Positions 1 to 9,628 of a DNA stretch of 37,342 nt are shown piece after piece. This DNA comes from Citreimonas sp042096055 (GTDB taxonomy: Bacteria > Pseudomonadota > Alphaproteobacteria > Rhodobacterales > Rhodobacteraceae). Position 1 is the stretch's first letter. Every line of letters begins with the position of its first letter. The stretch lies in NCBI RefSeq assembly GCF_042096055.1, contig NZ_JBELMH010000025.1, positions 1-37,342 of the forward strand, given 5' to 3'. The notes beneath the pieces are model-generated. The model was not told the origin of the DNA. It was given only the letters and a program-made list of their open reading frames with translations, and did not search any database. A program made the position numbers and the translations under genes.

Positions 1-2865
1 GGCGTCACCCGCACCACGATCCGCGGCCTCGCCGCGCCGCGCATCATGGTCGAGGCGCCGGTGGCCAAGCTGATCGAGCACGACGTCACCCTGCGCGACA
101 TCGCCACCGCCATCGCGGCCGAGGTCGATGCCGACCCTGCCGGCGACGTCGCGGGCGCCGGCGCCCGCGTGCGCACCGGGGTCGAGCGGCGCAGCGCCGA
201 GCAGATCGCCGGAATCGCCCTGCGCGCCGATCCCGACGGCACGACCCTGACCGTGGGCGACGTGGCGACGATCACGACCGAAGGCGCCGGCCGCGAGCGC
301 AGCTATTTCGTCGGCGACGATCCCGCCATGTCGGTCCGCGTCGACCGGTCCGACCAGGGCGATGCCATCGCCATCCAGGCCATCGTCGAGCAGGTCGCCA
401 CCGACTTCGCCACCACCCTGCCCGAGGGCGTGACGGTCGAGCTGATCCGAACGCGGGCCGAGGCTATCTCGGCTCGGCTCGACATCCTGCTCGACAACGG
501 GGCGATGGGGCTGGGGCTGGTCGTGGTGCTGCTGTTCCTGTTCCTGAACGCGCGCACCGCCTTCTGGGTGGCGGCCGGCATCCCCACGGCGATGCTGGCG
601 GCGATCGCGCTGATGTACCTGGGCGGGCTCACGTTCAACATGATCTCGCTCTTCGCGCTGATCATCACGCTGGGCATCGTGGTCGATGACGCCATCGTCG
701 TGGGCGAACACACGGACGCGCTGGCGCGGCGCGGCCTGTCGCCCTTCGATGCGGCCGAAGGGGCCGCGCACCGCATGGCGCTGCCGGTCTTCTCGGCCAC
801 GCTGACCACGGTGATCGCCTTCTTCGGCCTCGTGATCATCGGCGGGTCCTTCGGCACGCTGATCGCCGACATCCCCTTCACCGTGATCGCCGTGCTGCTG
901 GCCAGCCTGGTCGAGTGCTTCCTGATCCTGCCCAACCACATGGCCCACGCGGTCGCCAGTTCCGCCAAGGCGCGCTGGTACGACGCGCCGTCGCGGATCG
1001 TGAACCGCGGCTTCGAATGGGTGCGCGACCGGCTGTTCCGCCCGCTGATGGTGGGCGTGATCGCCGCGCGCTACGTGGTGCTGGCGGCCGTCCTTGTGGC
1101 GCTGGCCAGCCAGGTGGCGCTGCTGGTGCGCGGCGACGTGCAGTGGCGGTTCTTCAACTCGCCCGAACAGGCCTCTGTCTCGGGCAACTTCGCGATGGCG
1201 CCGGGCGCCACGCGCGAGGACACGCTGGCGCAGATGCGTCTTCTGCAACAGGCCACGAACGACCTGGCGACCGAGTACGAGGCCGAGCACGGTACCAACC
1301 CGCTGCTGCACGTCATGGCCGAGATCGGCGGCACGTCGGGCCGTGGCCTGGCCGGCACCGACGGAAAGGATGCCGACCAGCTTGGCGCCATCTCGATCGA
1401 GCTCATCGGCTCGGACGAGCGGCCGTATTCCAGCTTCGCCTTCGTCGGCGCCCTGCAGGACCGGGTCGAGCGTCACCCGATGGTCGAGACGATCAGCTTC
1501 CGCGGCTGGCGCTCGGGCCCGGGGGGCGACGCGCTCGACGTGCAGTTCTACGGCGCCGACGCGCAGACGCTGAAGGCCGCCTCGCTCGACCTGCAGGCGG
1601 CGCTGTCGCGCTTCCCCGAGGTCTCGGCGCTCGAGGACACGCTCGCCTACGACAAGGAAGAGCTGATCCTCGACCTCACGCCCCGCGGCGCAGCACTGGG
1701 CTTCGATATCGACGGGCTGGGCCGCGTGCTGCGCGACCGGCTGGGCGGGATCGAGGCGGCGACCTTCCCGGTCGGGCCGCGCTCGGCCACGATCCGCGTC
1801 GCCCTGCCCGAGGGCGAGCTGACCGCCGACTTCATGGAGCGGATGCAGCTGCGCACGCCCGACGGCGTCTACGTGCCGCTGGCCGACATCGTCAGCGTCG
1901 ACCGGCGCACCGGATTTTCCACCGTGCGGCGCGAGAACGGCATCCGCACCGTCTCGGTCCTCGGCGACCTGTCCGAGGACGACCCCGCCCGCGCGACCGA
2001 GATCATGCAGGCGCTGGAGACGGACATCCTGCCCGCCATCGCGGCCGAGCGTCAGGTCGAATACCGCCTCTCGGGCCTGTCCGAGCAAGAGGACGAATTC
2101 CTGTCGGATGCGCTCAACGGCCTGATCCTGGTGCTGCTGGGCATCTACCTCGTGCTGGCCTGGGTCTTCGCCAGCTGGTCGCGGCCGCTGGTGGTGATGG
2201 CGATCATCCCCTTCGGCCTCGTCGGCACGATCTACGGCCACGCCCTGTGGGAGGTGCCGCTGTCGATGTTCACGGTGGTCGGCCTGCTGGGCATGACCGG
2301 GATCATCATCAACGACTCGATCGTGCTGGTGACGCAGATCGACGACTACGCCGAAGAGCGCGGCCTGATCCCGTCGATCGTCGACGGCGCGGCGGACCGC
2401 CTGAGGGCGGTGTTCCTGACCACGGCGACCACGGTGCTGGGCCTCGCGCCGCTGCTCTACGAAGGCTCGGCCGACGCGCAGTTCCTGAAGCCCACGGTGA
2501 TCACGCTGGTCTACGGGCTGGGCTTCGGCATGGTGCTGGTTCTGCTGGTGGTTCCTGCGCTGATCGCGGTGCAGCACGACATCGCGTCGCGCCTGCGCGC
2601 GCTGCGGCGCGGGCTGCGGTTCCGGCGCGGCGGTGTGCGTGCGCTTCTGACCGCTGGAACGGTGGCGATGCTCGCTTGGCTGGGCGTCACCATGGGCCAC
2701 GTGGCGGTGACCGGCGCGCTGCCCGGGGCGCTGGGCAGCGTCATGCCCGCGCTTCCGCCGCTGGCCGCGTCGTTCGTGCTGTTCGTCTGCGGCACCGCGA
2801 TCGCGCTGATGGCGCTGTTTGCGCTCGGCGCTGTCGTCCTGCGGACCGGGCGCCGGCCGGCCTGA
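1..2865 (+). CDS. RND-family efflux transporter permease subunit (5' partial)
   Basis: Inner-membrane proton-driven pump subunit of the AcrB/MexF type, which normally works with a periplasmic adaptor and an outer-membrane channel. The frame is open from base 1, so the N-terminus lies outside the window; 954 residues are present of a family that usually has about 1,030-1,050. A central membrane block (about 510-960) carries the motif GIVVDDAIVV, whose paired Asp are the conserved proton-relay residues. A second block near 2290-2330 (GMTGIIINDSIVLV) is the matching C-terminal half. After the usual last helix and a basic stretch, the protein continues about 75 residues with two further hydrophobic segments, which is unusual for the family. 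Substrate cannot be told. It converges on the next gene with a 6-base gap. Confidence 0.93.
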   Translation, partial: GVTRTTIRGLAAPRIMVEAPVAKLIEHDVTLRDIATAIAAEVDADPAGDVAGAGARVRTGVERRSAEQIAGIALRADPDGTTLTVGDVATITTEGAGRERSYFVGDDPAMSVRVDRSDQGDAIAIQAIVEQVATDFATTLPEGVTVELIRTRAEAISARLDILLDNGAMGLGLVVVLLFLFLNARTAFWVAAGIPTAMLAAIALMYLGGLTFNMISLFALIITLGIVVDDAIVVGEHTDALARRGLSPFDAAEGAAHRMALPVFSATLTTVIAFFGLVIIGGSFGTLIADIPFTVIAVLLASLVECFLILPNHMAHAVASSAKARWYDAPSRIVNRGFEWVRDRLFRPLMVGVIAARYVVLAAVLVALASQVALLVRGDVQWRFFNSPEQASVSGNFAMAPGATREDTLAQMRLLQQATNDLATEYEAEHGTNPLLHVMAEIGGTSGRGLAGTDGKDADQLGAISIELIGSDERPYSSFAFVGALQDRVERHPMVETISFRGWRSGPGGDALDVQFYGADAQTLKAASLDLQAALSRFPEVSALEDTLAYDKEELILDLTPRGAALGFDIDGLGRVLRDRLGGIEAATFPVGPRSATIRVALPEGELTADFMERMQLRTPDGVYVPLADIVSVDRRTGFSTVRRENGIRTVSVLGDLSEDDPARATEIMQALETDILPAIAAERQVEYRLSGLSEQEDEFLSDALNGLILVLLGIYLVLAWVFASWSRPLVVMAIIPFGLVGTIYGHALWEVPLSMFTVVGLLGMTGIIINDSIVLVTQIDDYAEERGLIPSIVDGAADRLRAVFLTTATTVLGLAPLLYEGSADAQFLKPTVITLVYGLGFGMVLVLLVVPALIAVQHDIASRLRALRRGLRFRRGGVRALLTAGTVAMLAWLGVTMGHVAVTGALPGALGSVMPALPPLAASFVLFVCGTAIALMALFALGAVVLRTGRRPA

Positions 2866-2871
2866 CCGGCC

Positions 2872-3675
2872 TCAGCCGGTGCAGCCCAGCACGTCGATCG
2901 CCTGGCCGTCGCGCAGCACCGTGATCCGCACGCCCGAACGGTCCAGTGCGAAGGTGCCGCCGCTCACATGCCGCAGCTCGGCCTCGGCCACCAACGCGCC
3001 GTTCTCCCACCGGCTGTCGGGCTCGGTCACCCAGACCGACGGGTCGGCGGTCTCGATCACCGTCTCGACCGCGCCGCCGGGGCGGGGCACGTCCAGCGTG
3101 GCGCGCAGGCCGATCCCGCCCGCCGAGGGGACGACCGCGCAACGCACCGCGCCCACGCCCGCCTCGTCGCGCGACAGCGGGCGGTCGGCAAGCGCCGCGG
3201 CGATGCGCGGGTCGGGCGCGCGCGCCGCCGCCGGCAGCACGGCCGAGACCGAAACCTCGTGCGGCATGCAGATGTCCTTGCACACGCCCAGCTCGATCGT
3301 GCCGGCGATCTGCGCATCGGCGTTCCCGTCGCGCAGCCGCACGCGCAGCGGCAGCACGACCTCGCCCTTGTACCCGACCGAGCGCAGGCCCGACTGGTGG
3401 AACACGTGCGGCGTCGGCCAGACGACCGAGACGCCGGCGGTGTTGCCGCCCGCGGCCGTCCAGCGGAACAGCGGCGGGATGCCGGCCTCGCCCGGGCTGC
3501 GCCAGTAGGTCTTCCACCCCGGTGCCAGGCGCAGGTGCAGCGCGGCGATGTGGCTGCCGTCGGGCAGGCGCCAGCCGGGCCGCAGCTCGGCCGAGACAAT
3601 GGAATCGAGGCTTTCGGCCCGCAGCGGCAGGGCGTGCAGCACGAGGCACAGGGCGAGGGCTATGAGACGATGCAT
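2872..3675 (-). CDS. Periplasmic DsbD N-terminal-domain-like protein
   Basis: A 267-residue secreted protein with a short hydrophobic signal sequence (residues 1-20, cleavage probably after PLRA). The body resembles the DsbD N-terminal (alpha) domain that passes electrons to periplasmic thiol proteins: PGWKTYWRSPGEAG around 52-65, and the cysteine pair GVCKDIC (Cys132, Cys136) followed by MPHE. No membrane or thioredoxin domain follows, so this is a stand-alone domain that would need a CcdA/DsbD-type partner from elsewhere. An AGGGCGG-like ribosome binding site precedes the ATG. It is divergent from the yqgE gene. The family is recognised with good confidence; the redox partner is inferred. 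Confidence 0.85.
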   Translation of the reverse strand: MHRLIALALCLVLHALPLRAESLDSIVSAELRPGWRLPDGSHIAALHLRLAPGWKTYWRSPGEAGIPPLFRWTAAGGNTAGVSVVWPTPHVFHQSGLRSVGYKGEVVLPLRVRLRDGNADAQIAGTIELGVCKDICMPHEVSVSAVLPAAARAPDPRIAAALADRPLSRDEAGVGAVRCAVVPSAGGIGLRATLDVPRPGGAVETVIETADPSVWVTEPDSRWENGALVAEAELRHVSGGTFALDRSGVRITVLRDGQAIDVLGCTG

Positions 3676-3806
3676 GCCGCCCTGATGGCCGCCGGTCGCT
3701 GAAATGAAAAGTCACTTTGCAGCGATGATGCGCAATGCGTCGCGGGGCGCTGCGTTGTCGCGACACCCCCTTGCACAGCCCCCATGCGAGGGCCATTCTT
3801 TTGAAT

Positions 3807-4397
3807 ATGACCGAAGCCGAAGCCAACCGAAGCTCCGAGCCCGCGATGCTCACCGGGCGGATGCTGATCGCCATGCCAGGCATGGGCGACCCCCGCTTCG
3901 AACACGCGGTCGTGCTGCTGTGCGAGCATTCGACCGAGGGCGCGATGGGCCTGATGGTCAACAAGTCCAACATCGACCTCGACATGCCGACGCTGCTTGC
4001 GCAACTGGACATCGACGCCTCGGCGGACCTGTCCAGCCACCGGGTGCATTTCGGCGGCCCGGTCGAGCTGGGGCGCGGATTCGTGCTGCATTCTTCGGAT
4101 TACGCGACCGAGAGCGCCACGCTCGAGGTCAGCGACGAGATCCACATGACCGCCACGCTCGACGTGCTCGAGGATATCGGCCACGGGCGCGGGCCCTCGG
4201 TCTGGATGATGGCGCTGGGCTATGCGGGCTGGGGGCCGGGTCAGCTCGAGGCCGAGCTGATGCAGAACGCCTGGCTGGTCTGCGACGGCTCGAACCGGCT
4301 GATCTTCGACCTGCCGGATGCCGAGAAGTGGGAAGCCGCGCTCGAGACGCTGGGCGTCGCTGCGCTGGCGCTGTCGTCCGAAGGCGGACGCGCATAA
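3807..4397 (+). CDS. YqgE/AlgH family protein (UPF0301)
   Basis: A soluble protein of 196 residues of the widely conserved YqgE/AlgH family, of poorly understood biochemical role (AlgH was linked to alginate control in Pseudomonas). Family hallmarks seen here: LTGRMLIAMPGMGDPRFEHAVVLL near the N-terminus, GAMGLMVNK, the GGPVE segment, and the GYAGWGPGQLEAE segment, which is the strongest signature. An in-frame TTG two codons upstream (3801), preceded by GAGGG, is an alternative start. A TTGCAC / 17 bp / CATTCT promoter-like pair (3771-3799) would place transcription almost at the start codon, so a very short leader is possible. Confidence 0.9.
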   Translation: MTEAEANRSSEPAMLTGRMLIAMPGMGDPRFEHAVVLLCEHSTEGAMGLMVNKSNIDLDMPTLLAQLDIDASADLSSHRVHFGGPVELGRGFVLHSSDYATESATLEVSDEIHMTATLDVLEDIGHGRGPSVWMMALGYAGWGPGQLEAELMQNAWLVCDGSNRLIFDLPDAEKWEAALETLGVAALALSSEGGRA

Positions 4398-4460
4398 AAA
4401 GCCCGAGGGCGGATACGTTTTGCGCCGCCCGCAGACGACCGTACCTAAATCCTAGAAGTT

Positions 4461-5560
<1,100 letters not shown>

Positions 5561-5681
5561 GGATGCGCTCCGGTTCTCGTGACGCCGCGTTTTGTTTGCA
5601 GGCGGGCGACGTCGCCATAGCATTGCGCTGCCACGCTTTGCTATCAATCCGGTCAAGTCTTGCCAAGACGATGGAGCCACC

Positions 5682-7382
5682 ATGCCCTACCGCGCCCCGC
5701 TCGAGTCCTTTCAGCTGATCCTCGACCAGGTGGTCGGCTACGACGCCGTCGCCGCGACCGAGCGCTTCGCCGAGGCGGGCGCCGAGACCGTGCAGGCCGT
5801 CATGGCCGAGGCCGGGCGGTTGTGCGAGGACGTGCTCGCCCCCACCAACCGCCTCGGCGACCAGAACCCCGCGGTGCTCGAGAACGGCGTCGTGCGTACG
5901 CCCCCGGGCTTCGCGGAGGCCTACCGTGCCATCGCCGAGGGCGGCTGGGTCAGTTCGTCGGCCGATCCCGAGCATGGCGGCATGGGCCTGCCGATCACCC
6001 TGACGACGGCGGTGAACGAGATGATGTCCGCCGCCAACATGGCGCTGCAGACCGGCACGCTGATGACCCAGGGCCAGATCGAGGCGCTCGAGAACCACGC
6101 CAGCGACGCGATCAAGGACCTGTACCTGCCCAAGCTCATCTCGGGCGAATGGTCGGGCACGATGAACCTGACCGAGCCGCAGGCGGGCTCGGACGTCGGC
6201 GCGCTGACGACGAAGGCCGAGGACAACGGTGACGGCACCTACGCCATCACCGGGCAGAAGATCTACATCACCTGGGGCGACCACGACATGGCGGACAACG
6301 TCTGCCACCTCGTCTTGGCGCGCATCCCCGGCGCGCCCGCCGGCACCAAGGGCATCAGCCTGTTCCTGGTGCCGAAGTTTCTCCCCGACGACGCCGGAAA
6401 CCCCGGCGAGCGCAACAGCCTGCGCGTCGTCAGCCTGGAAAAGAAGATGGGCACCCATGGCTGCCCCACTTGCGTGATGTCCTACGAGGGTGCGACCGGC
6501 TGGCTGGTGGGCGCCGAGCAGGGCGGCATCAAGGCGATGTTCACCATGATGAACAACGCGCGGCTGGGCGTCGGCGCGCAGGGTGTCGGCGTGGCCGAGG
6601 CCGCCACGCAGGCCGCCATCGCCTGGGCGGCCGAGCGCAAGCAGGGCAAGTCGCCCACCGGTACGATCGACGGCCACGCCGACGTGCGCCGGATGCTGGC
6701 CGAGATGCGGGCCGAGACGTTCACCGCCCGCTCGATCGCGCTGGCCTGCGCCGTGGCGATCGACATGCAGACCGCCACCGGCGACGCCGAATGGGCCGCG
6801 CGGGCGGCGCTTCTGACACCCATCGCCAAGGCCTTCGGCACCGACACCGGCATCGCGGTCAGCCAGCTGGGCATCCAGGTCCACGGCGGCATGGGCTACA
6901 TCGAGGAGACGGGCGCCGCGCAGTTCCTGCGCGACGTGCGCGTCACCGCGATCTACGAGGGCACCAACGGCATCCAGGCGATGGACCTCGTGGGCCGCAA
7001 GCTGGCCGACGGGGGCGAGGCCGCCTTCGCCCTGCTGGACGAGATCGAGGAATGCGCCGAATCCGTGCGCCACGACCATCCCATGCTGGCCGAACCCGTC
7101 TGGCAGGCGGCCGAGACCCTGCGCGAGACGACCGAGGCGCTGGTCGCCCGCGACCCCGCCGACCGGCAGGCCGGCGCCGTGCCCTTCCTGCGCGCCTTCG
7201 CCCGCGTGCTCGGCGGCTACTTCCACCTCAAGGCCGCGATGGCGCGTCCCGCGGGCGCCGAGGCGCGGCTGGCCGCGTTCTACATCACGCGGCTGCTGCC
7301 CGAGCACACGGGCCTCTGCGCCCAGGCGCGCGCGAAGTCCGACACCGTCATGGCGCTGTCGCCCGAAGACCTCGCCGCGTGA
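5682..7382 (+). CDS. Acyl-CoA dehydrogenase, long form with C-terminal domain (FadE/DmdC-like)
   Basis: FAD-dependent alpha,beta-dehydrogenation of an acyl-CoA, passing electrons to ETF. The protein has 566 residues, longer than the classic 380-residue enzymes and matching the long group that includes the methylmercaptopropionyl-CoA dehydrogenase DmdC and many general FadE-like proteins. Visible are MNLTEPQAGSDVG (flavin/substrate loop), GQKIYITWGDHD, the QLGIQVHGGMGYIEE segment, and RVTAIYEGTNGIQAMDL with the expected catalytic base at Glu426. The C-terminal 120 residues form the extra helical domain. The ATG has GGAG five bases upstream. The stop overlaps the start of the MBL hydrolase (TGATG), so the two are translationally coupled. 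Substrate unknown; DmdC is only one possibility. Confidence 0.92.
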   Translation: MPYRAPLESFQLILDQVVGYDAVAATERFAEAGAETVQAVMAEAGRLCEDVLAPTNRLGDQNPAVLENGVVRTPPGFAEAYRAIAEGGWVSSSADPEHGGMGLPITLTTAVNEMMSAANMALQTGTLMTQGQIEALENHASDAIKDLYLPKLISGEWSGTMNLTEPQAGSDVGALTTKAEDNGDGTYAITGQKIYITWGDHDMADNVCHLVLARIPGAPAGTKGISLFLVPKFLPDDAGNPGERNSLRVVSLEKKMGTHGCPTCVMSYEGATGWLVGAEQGGIKAMFTMMNNARLGVGAQGVGVAEAATQAAIAWAAERKQGKSPTGTIDGHADVRRMLAEMRAETFTARSIALACAVAIDMQTATGDAEWAARAALLTPIAKAFGTDTGIAVSQLGIQVHGGMGYIEETGAAQFLRDVRVTAIYEGTNGIQAMDLVGRKLADGGEAAFALLDEIEECAESVRHDHPMLAEPVWQAAETLRETTEALVARDPADRQAGAVPFLRAFARVLGGYFHLKAAMARPAGAEARLAAFYITRLLPEHTGLCAQARAKSDTVMALSPEDLAA

Positions 7383-8422
7383 TGGACGCCGCCACCGCGC
7401 CCATCCGCTACCCTTGGGACAGCCCGCCCGCCGAGGGCGCGGCGGTCGAGGTCGCGGAGGGCGTGCTGTGGCTGCGCCTGCCGCTGCCGATGAAGCTGGA
7501 CCACGTCAACGTCTACGCGCTGGACGACGGCGACAGCTGGACCTTGGTCGACACGGGCTTTTCCACCCGCCGCAGCCGCGCAATCTGGGAGGCCATCCTG
7601 TCGGGCCCGCTGGCGGGCAAACCCGTGGGCCGCGTGATTGTCACGCACCACCATCCCGACCACGTGGGCCTCGCCGGCTGGTTCCAGGCCGAGCACGGGG
7701 CCGAGCTGGTCACCACACGCACCGCGTGGCTCTTCGCGCGGATGCTGACGCTCGACGCGCAGGACCGCCCCGCGCCCGAGACGGTGGCCTTCTGGAAGCG
7801 TTGCGGCATGGACGCGGACATCCTCGCGCAGCGGCTGGACGAACGCCCCTTCAACTTCGCCGATTGCGTCTGGCCGATGCCGCTGGGCTTCACCCGCATC
7901 CGGCAGGGCGACACGATCCGCGCCGGTGGCCGCACATGGGACGTGCATATCGGCAACGGCCACGCCCCGGAACACGCCACGCTGTGGAGCCGCGACTGCA
8001 ACCTCGTCCTCGCCGGCGACCAGATGCTGCCCTCGATCAGCTCGAACATCGGCGTCTACGCGACCGAGCCCGAGGCCGATCCGGTCGCCGACTGGCTGGA
8101 AGCCTGCGAGCGGCTGGCGACGCTGGCGCGCGACGACCAGCTGGTGCTGGGCGGGCACAAGCTGCCCTTCACCGGGCTGCCGGCGCGCATGGGTCAGCTG
8201 ATCGACAACCACCACGGCGCGCTTTCGCGCCTGCACGCACATCTGATCGAGCCGCGCACCGCCGACGACTGCTTCGCCCCGCTGTTCAAGCGGCGCATCG
8301 GCGAGGGGGAATACGGCCTCGCCATGGTCGAATCCGCCGCGCACTGCCTGCATCTGTGGCACGAAGGCCGCGCCCGCCGGACCGAGCGCGACGACGGCGC
8401 GTGGCTGTTCGAGGCGGTCTGA
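7382..8422 (+). CDS. MBL-fold metallo-hydrolase
   Basis: A 346-residue metallo-beta-lactamase-fold enzyme. The metal motif HHHPDH lies at residues 89-94 (HxHxDH form); the GNGHAPEHATLW segment and the later AGDQMLP and GGHKLPF segments supply further metal ligands. The C-terminal third (HHGALSRLHAHLIEPRTADDCF and beyond) is the helical extension seen in thioesterase- or glyoxalase-II-like members. Its ATG overlaps the acyl-CoA dehydrogenase stop by one base, so it probably acts on a product of that enzyme; a CoA-thioester hydrolase is a reasonable guess, not shown. No signal peptide, so it is cytoplasmic. Confidence 0.88.
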   Translation: MDAATAPIRYPWDSPPAEGAAVEVAEGVLWLRLPLPMKLDHVNVYALDDGDSWTLVDTGFSTRRSRAIWEAILSGPLAGKPVGRVIVTHHHPDHVGLAGWFQAEHGAELVTTRTAWLFARMLTLDAQDRPAPETVAFWKRCGMDADILAQRLDERPFNFADCVWPMPLGFTRIRQGDTIRAGGRTWDVHIGNGHAPEHATLWSRDCNLVLAGDQMLPSISSNIGVYATEPEADPVADWLEACERLATLARDDQLVLGGHKLPFTGLPARMGQLIDNHHGALSRLHAHLIEPRTADDCFAPLFKRRIGEGEYGLAMVESAAHCLHLWHEGRARRTERDDGAWLFEAV

Positions 8423-8452
8423 GGCCGCGACAATTCTCCGCTATCGTCGGCG

Positions 8453-8481
8453 GTGACAGCGCGTGACAAATGCGCTAGCAC
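8453..8481 (+). promoter_or_regulatory. Putative promoter for the oxidase subunit IV gene
   Basis: GTGACA at 8453-8458, a 17-base spacer and TAGCAC at 8476-8481, ending 31 bases before the ATG at 8513. The -35 matches the housekeeping consensus at five of six positions; the -10 is weak. Confidence 0.4.
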
Positions 8482-8512
8482 GCGTCGACACGCAACGAAC
8501 GGGATCACCGAC

Positions 8513-8647
8513 ATGGCCGACCACAAGCACGGTTCGATGGACATCACCCAGCATCAGAAGACCTTCGACGGGTTCATGCGCTACGTCGTGCGCACCGGCA
8601 TCGTCATCGTCGTCGTGCTGATCCTCCTGGCGCTGTTCGGCGCCTGA
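8513..8647 (+). CDS. aa3-type cytochrome c oxidase subunit IV
   Basis: A 44-residue single-pass membrane protein of the small alphaproteobacterial subunit IV family of aa3 oxidase. The N-terminal polar part (MADHKHGSMDITQHQKTFDG) and the helix RTGIVIVVVLILLALFGA are typical of the family. It packs against the oxidase core in the inner membrane; its loss is usually tolerated in model species. A GGGA element lies 9-12 bases before the ATG, and a promoter-like pair lies just upstream. The catalytic oxidase genes are not in this window, as is common for this small gene. Confidence 0.9.
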   Translation: MADHKHGSMDITQHQKTFDGFMRYVVRTGIVIVVVLILLALFGA

Positions 8648-8657
8648 GGCCGCGCGC

Positions 8658-9293
8658 GTGATCCGCATCCGGACGGCGCTGCGCCTCGTGGCGGCGGCGT
8701 GGCTGCTCGTCGGTCTCGGCGCCTGCGCCAACATCGACAGCGGTCCCAACCACTCGGTCGAGGAGGTGGCTCGCGCCGCCTATCGCCATGACGGCCCGCC
8801 CGAGCTGACGCTCTACACGATGGTGGACAACAACACCGGCAGCGGCGCGCATACCAGCCTGTTGATCAACGGCTCGCAACGGGTGATCTTCGATCCCTCG
8901 GGGTCCGTCGACATGAAGGCCGCGCCGGAAATCGACGACGTGCTCTACGGCATCACCCCGCAGGTGCGCGACAATTACGAAAGCGCGCACGCCCGCAACA
9001 CCTACCGCGTGCGCATCCAGACGGTGTTCGTAAGCCCGCAGGTGGCCGAGCGCGCCATCCGCCTGGCCGAGGCGAACGGCCCCGTGGGCGCCACGCAATG
9101 CACCAGCGCCACCGCGAACATCCTGCGGCGGCTGCCCGGCTTCGAAAGCGTGGGCAGCACGTTGTTCCCGAACACGCTGGCCAACCGCTTCGCGCGCCTG
9201 CCGGGCGTGCAGGAACGCGTGCTGCGGGAAAACGATTCCGACGACAAGGCGCAGGCGCTCGCCGAGCTGGAAGCGCGTCAGCCGAACCAGTAG
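8658..9293 (+). CDS. Conserved lipoprotein of unknown function, possible permuted papain-like fold
   Basis: I do not recognise a named family. The protein has 211 residues from a GTG start, 10 bases after the subunit IV stop. It begins with a basic stretch and a hydrophobic core ending in the lipobox LGAC (Cys23), so it is probably an inner- or outer-membrane-anchored lipoprotein. The mature part contains GAHTSLLING with His65, a strand-like VIFDPSGS, and later ATQCTSATANILRRLPGF with Cys148 at the start of a helix. A His-containing strand placed before a Cys-starting helix is the order found in circularly permuted NlpC/P60-like proteins; this is an inference from order and local sequence only. 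Its 3' end overlaps the convergent azlD end by 16 bases. Confidence 0.75.
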   Translation: MIRIRTALRLVAAAWLLVGLGACANIDSGPNHSVEEVARAAYRHDGPPELTLYTMVDNNTGSGAHTSLLINGSQRVIFDPSGSVDMKAAPEIDDVLYGITPQVRDNYESAHARNTYRVRIQTVFVSPQVAERAIRLAEANGPVGATQCTSATANILRRLPGFESVGSTLFPNTLANRFARLPGVQERVLRENDSDDKAQALAELEARQPNQ

Positions 9294-9628
9294 GCTCCGG
9301 CCACCAGCACCGCGCCGCCGGTCACCATCGCCGCCAGCACGTTCTTCGTCACGTAGGCCACGCCCAGCGTGACGAAGGCCGCAGACAGGCGCACCGGGTC
9401 CGGCTCGCCCCCAGTGGCGCGCGGCCACAGCACCAGCGGCGCGACGAGCGCGGGCAGCACCGACACGGCGGTGTAGCGCAGGTGCCGCAGCAGCCAGTCG
9501 GGCAGCGGCCGGTCGCCGATCAGCCCCAGGAAGACGAAGCGCATTCCGAACGATCCCGCGCCCAGCGCCAGGATCACGATCCACAGCGTCGCGGTGTCGA
9601 TCCCGCTGTCCAGTCCCGTTCCGCTCAT
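9278..9628 (-). CDS. azlD: AzlD-family branched-chain amino acid exporter, small subunit
   Basis: A 116-residue membrane protein with about four hydrophobic segments, including LWIVILALGAGSFGMRFVFL at the N-terminus and the LRYTAVSVLPALVAPLVLW segment characteristic of AzlD. AzlD pairs with AzlC to export branched-chain amino acids. Its ATG overlaps the AzlC stop as ATGA (9625-9628), so the two are translationally coupled. The 3' end overlaps the convergent lipoprotein gene. Confidence 0.9.
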   Translation of the reverse strand: MSGTGLDSGIDTATLWIVILALGAGSFGMRFVFLGLIGDRPLPDWLLRHLRYTAVSVLPALVAPLVLWPRATGGEPDPVRLSAAFVTLGVAYVTKNVLAAMVTGGAVLVAGAYWFG

